From Cytophagaceae bacterium UBA6715 (GTDB lineage Bacteria > Bacteroidota > Bacteroidia > Cytophagales > Spirosomataceae), in the NCBI GenBank assembly GCA_002454335.1, contig DKIP01000011.1, positions 625 through 35,167 on the forward strand: DNA of 34,543 nucleotides, in the 5' to 3' direction. The position numbers and the translations under genes were made by a program. The notes below the pieces were generated by a model. It saw only the letters and a list, made by a program, of their open reading frames with translations. It searched no databases and was not told where the DNA came from. Below are positions 34,369 through 34,543 of the stretch, piece by piece. Position 1 is the stretch's first letter. Every line of letters begins with the position of its first letter.

Positions 34369-34410
34369 TTTGACGCTGCCAGGGAGTCTACGACCCTGGC
34401 AGCGTTCAAA
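34369..34410. repeat. GC-rich palindromic repeat, copy B (overlaps the LUD gene stop codon)
   Basis: The arm TTTGACGCTGCCAGGG (34369-34384) pairs with CCCTGGCAGCGT-T-CAAA (34394-34410) with one bulged T and a 9-base loop. The core GACGCTGCC-A/G-GGG is the same as in copy A, 105 bp away. The TGA of the LUD gene (34406-34408) falls in the distal arm, so the hairpin would form at the very end of that transcript's reading frame. Confidence 0.85.
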
Positions 34411-34543
34411 TTCTGATAACGACGGTTAAACTACGGGCACCATGAGCCCCAATCACGAGCGATTGCTCAATATCTGCGGTCTTTGATGGACCGGCTAAAA
34501 ATAAACCGAAACTCGAGTTTGGTTTATTTAATTCCGCATAAGC
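34406..34543 (-). CDS. LUD-domain protein (LutC-like), C-terminal 45 residues, 5' end outside window
   Basis: An open minus-strand frame enters from the right edge and ends at a TGA at 34406-34408. The peptide includes LFLAGPSKTADIEQSLVIGA and HGARSLTVVI. GPSKTADIE plus a GxHGxR segment close to the C-terminus is the ending of LUD-domain proteins of the LutC/YkgG type. These are involved in L-lactate utilisation with LutA and LutB, iron-sulphur proteins that would be expected upstream. The gene is cut by the window edge, not by mutation. It points the same way as the Gfo/Idh/MocA operon but is separated from it by 217 bases with two palindromic repeats. Confidence 0.85.
   Translation of the reverse strand, partial: AYAELNKPNSSFGLFLAGPSKTADIEQSLVIGAHGARSLTVVIRI

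Overview
The window looks like chromosomal DNA of a Bacteroidota bacterium, probably of the Cytophagales type (the lineage call is inference). Visible markers are a SusC/SusD pair, a type IX secretion C-terminal sorting domain, TAnnTTTG-like -7 promoter elements, weak A/T-rich start regions without clear Shine-Dalgarno sequences, and moderately low GC content. It is densely coding. I see no tRNA, rRNA, CRISPR array, transposase or integrase, and no gene-free stretch longer than about 220 bases.

Region 1 (1-198) is the 3' end of a gene I cannot name. Region 2 (257-13457) looks like a phosphorus-scavenging locus. A SusC/SusD-like uptake pair (10443-13457, 8747-10423) is followed on the minus strand by a hairpin terminator, a purple acid phosphatase (7424-8689), a beta-propeller/phosphoesterase fusion (4917-7346) and a TonB-dependent receptor (2933-4915). 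A second propeller/phosphoesterase (257-2932) faces this operon from the plus strand. The two units meet stop codon to stop codon with no base between them. No glycoside hydrolase is present, so this is not an ordinary polysaccharide locus. An 11-bp-periodic direct repeat resembling a Pho box lies upstream of susC.

Region 3 (13592-15642) is a two-gene minus-strand unit: a fused succinyl-CoA:3-oxoacid CoA-transferase and an AgaI-like amino-sugar-phosphate isomerase. A 120-bp divergent promoter region with a 16-bp palindrome follows.

Region 4 (15763-26261, plus strand) is the most unusual part. It encodes a small outer-membrane barrel, a 1981-residue repetitive fibre and a FISUMP-domain protein whose start overlaps the fibre stop. 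The fibre combines a Bacteroidota surface N-domain, a coiled coil, phage-tail-fibre-like repeats, YadA-head-like repeats and a phage-type C-terminal domain. A complete MacA/MacB-like ABC module follows: lipoprotein adaptor, FtsX permease and ATPase. I read the first three genes as a surface fibre apparatus and the ABC genes as a possible accessory.

Region 5 (26262-34188, minus strand) holds a small secreted protein with a type IX sorting domain. It also holds an apparent operon of Tat-exported Gfo/Idh/MocA oxidoreductase, two-domain DUF1080 protein, IorA-like [2Fe-2S] subunit, Tat-exported IorB-like molybdopterin subunit and membrane acyltransferase. This fits a periplasmic 3-keto-sugar pathway with an unexpected molybdoenzyme. 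The right edge carries two copies of a GC-rich palindromic repeat and the last 45 codons of a LUD-domain (LutC-like) gene.
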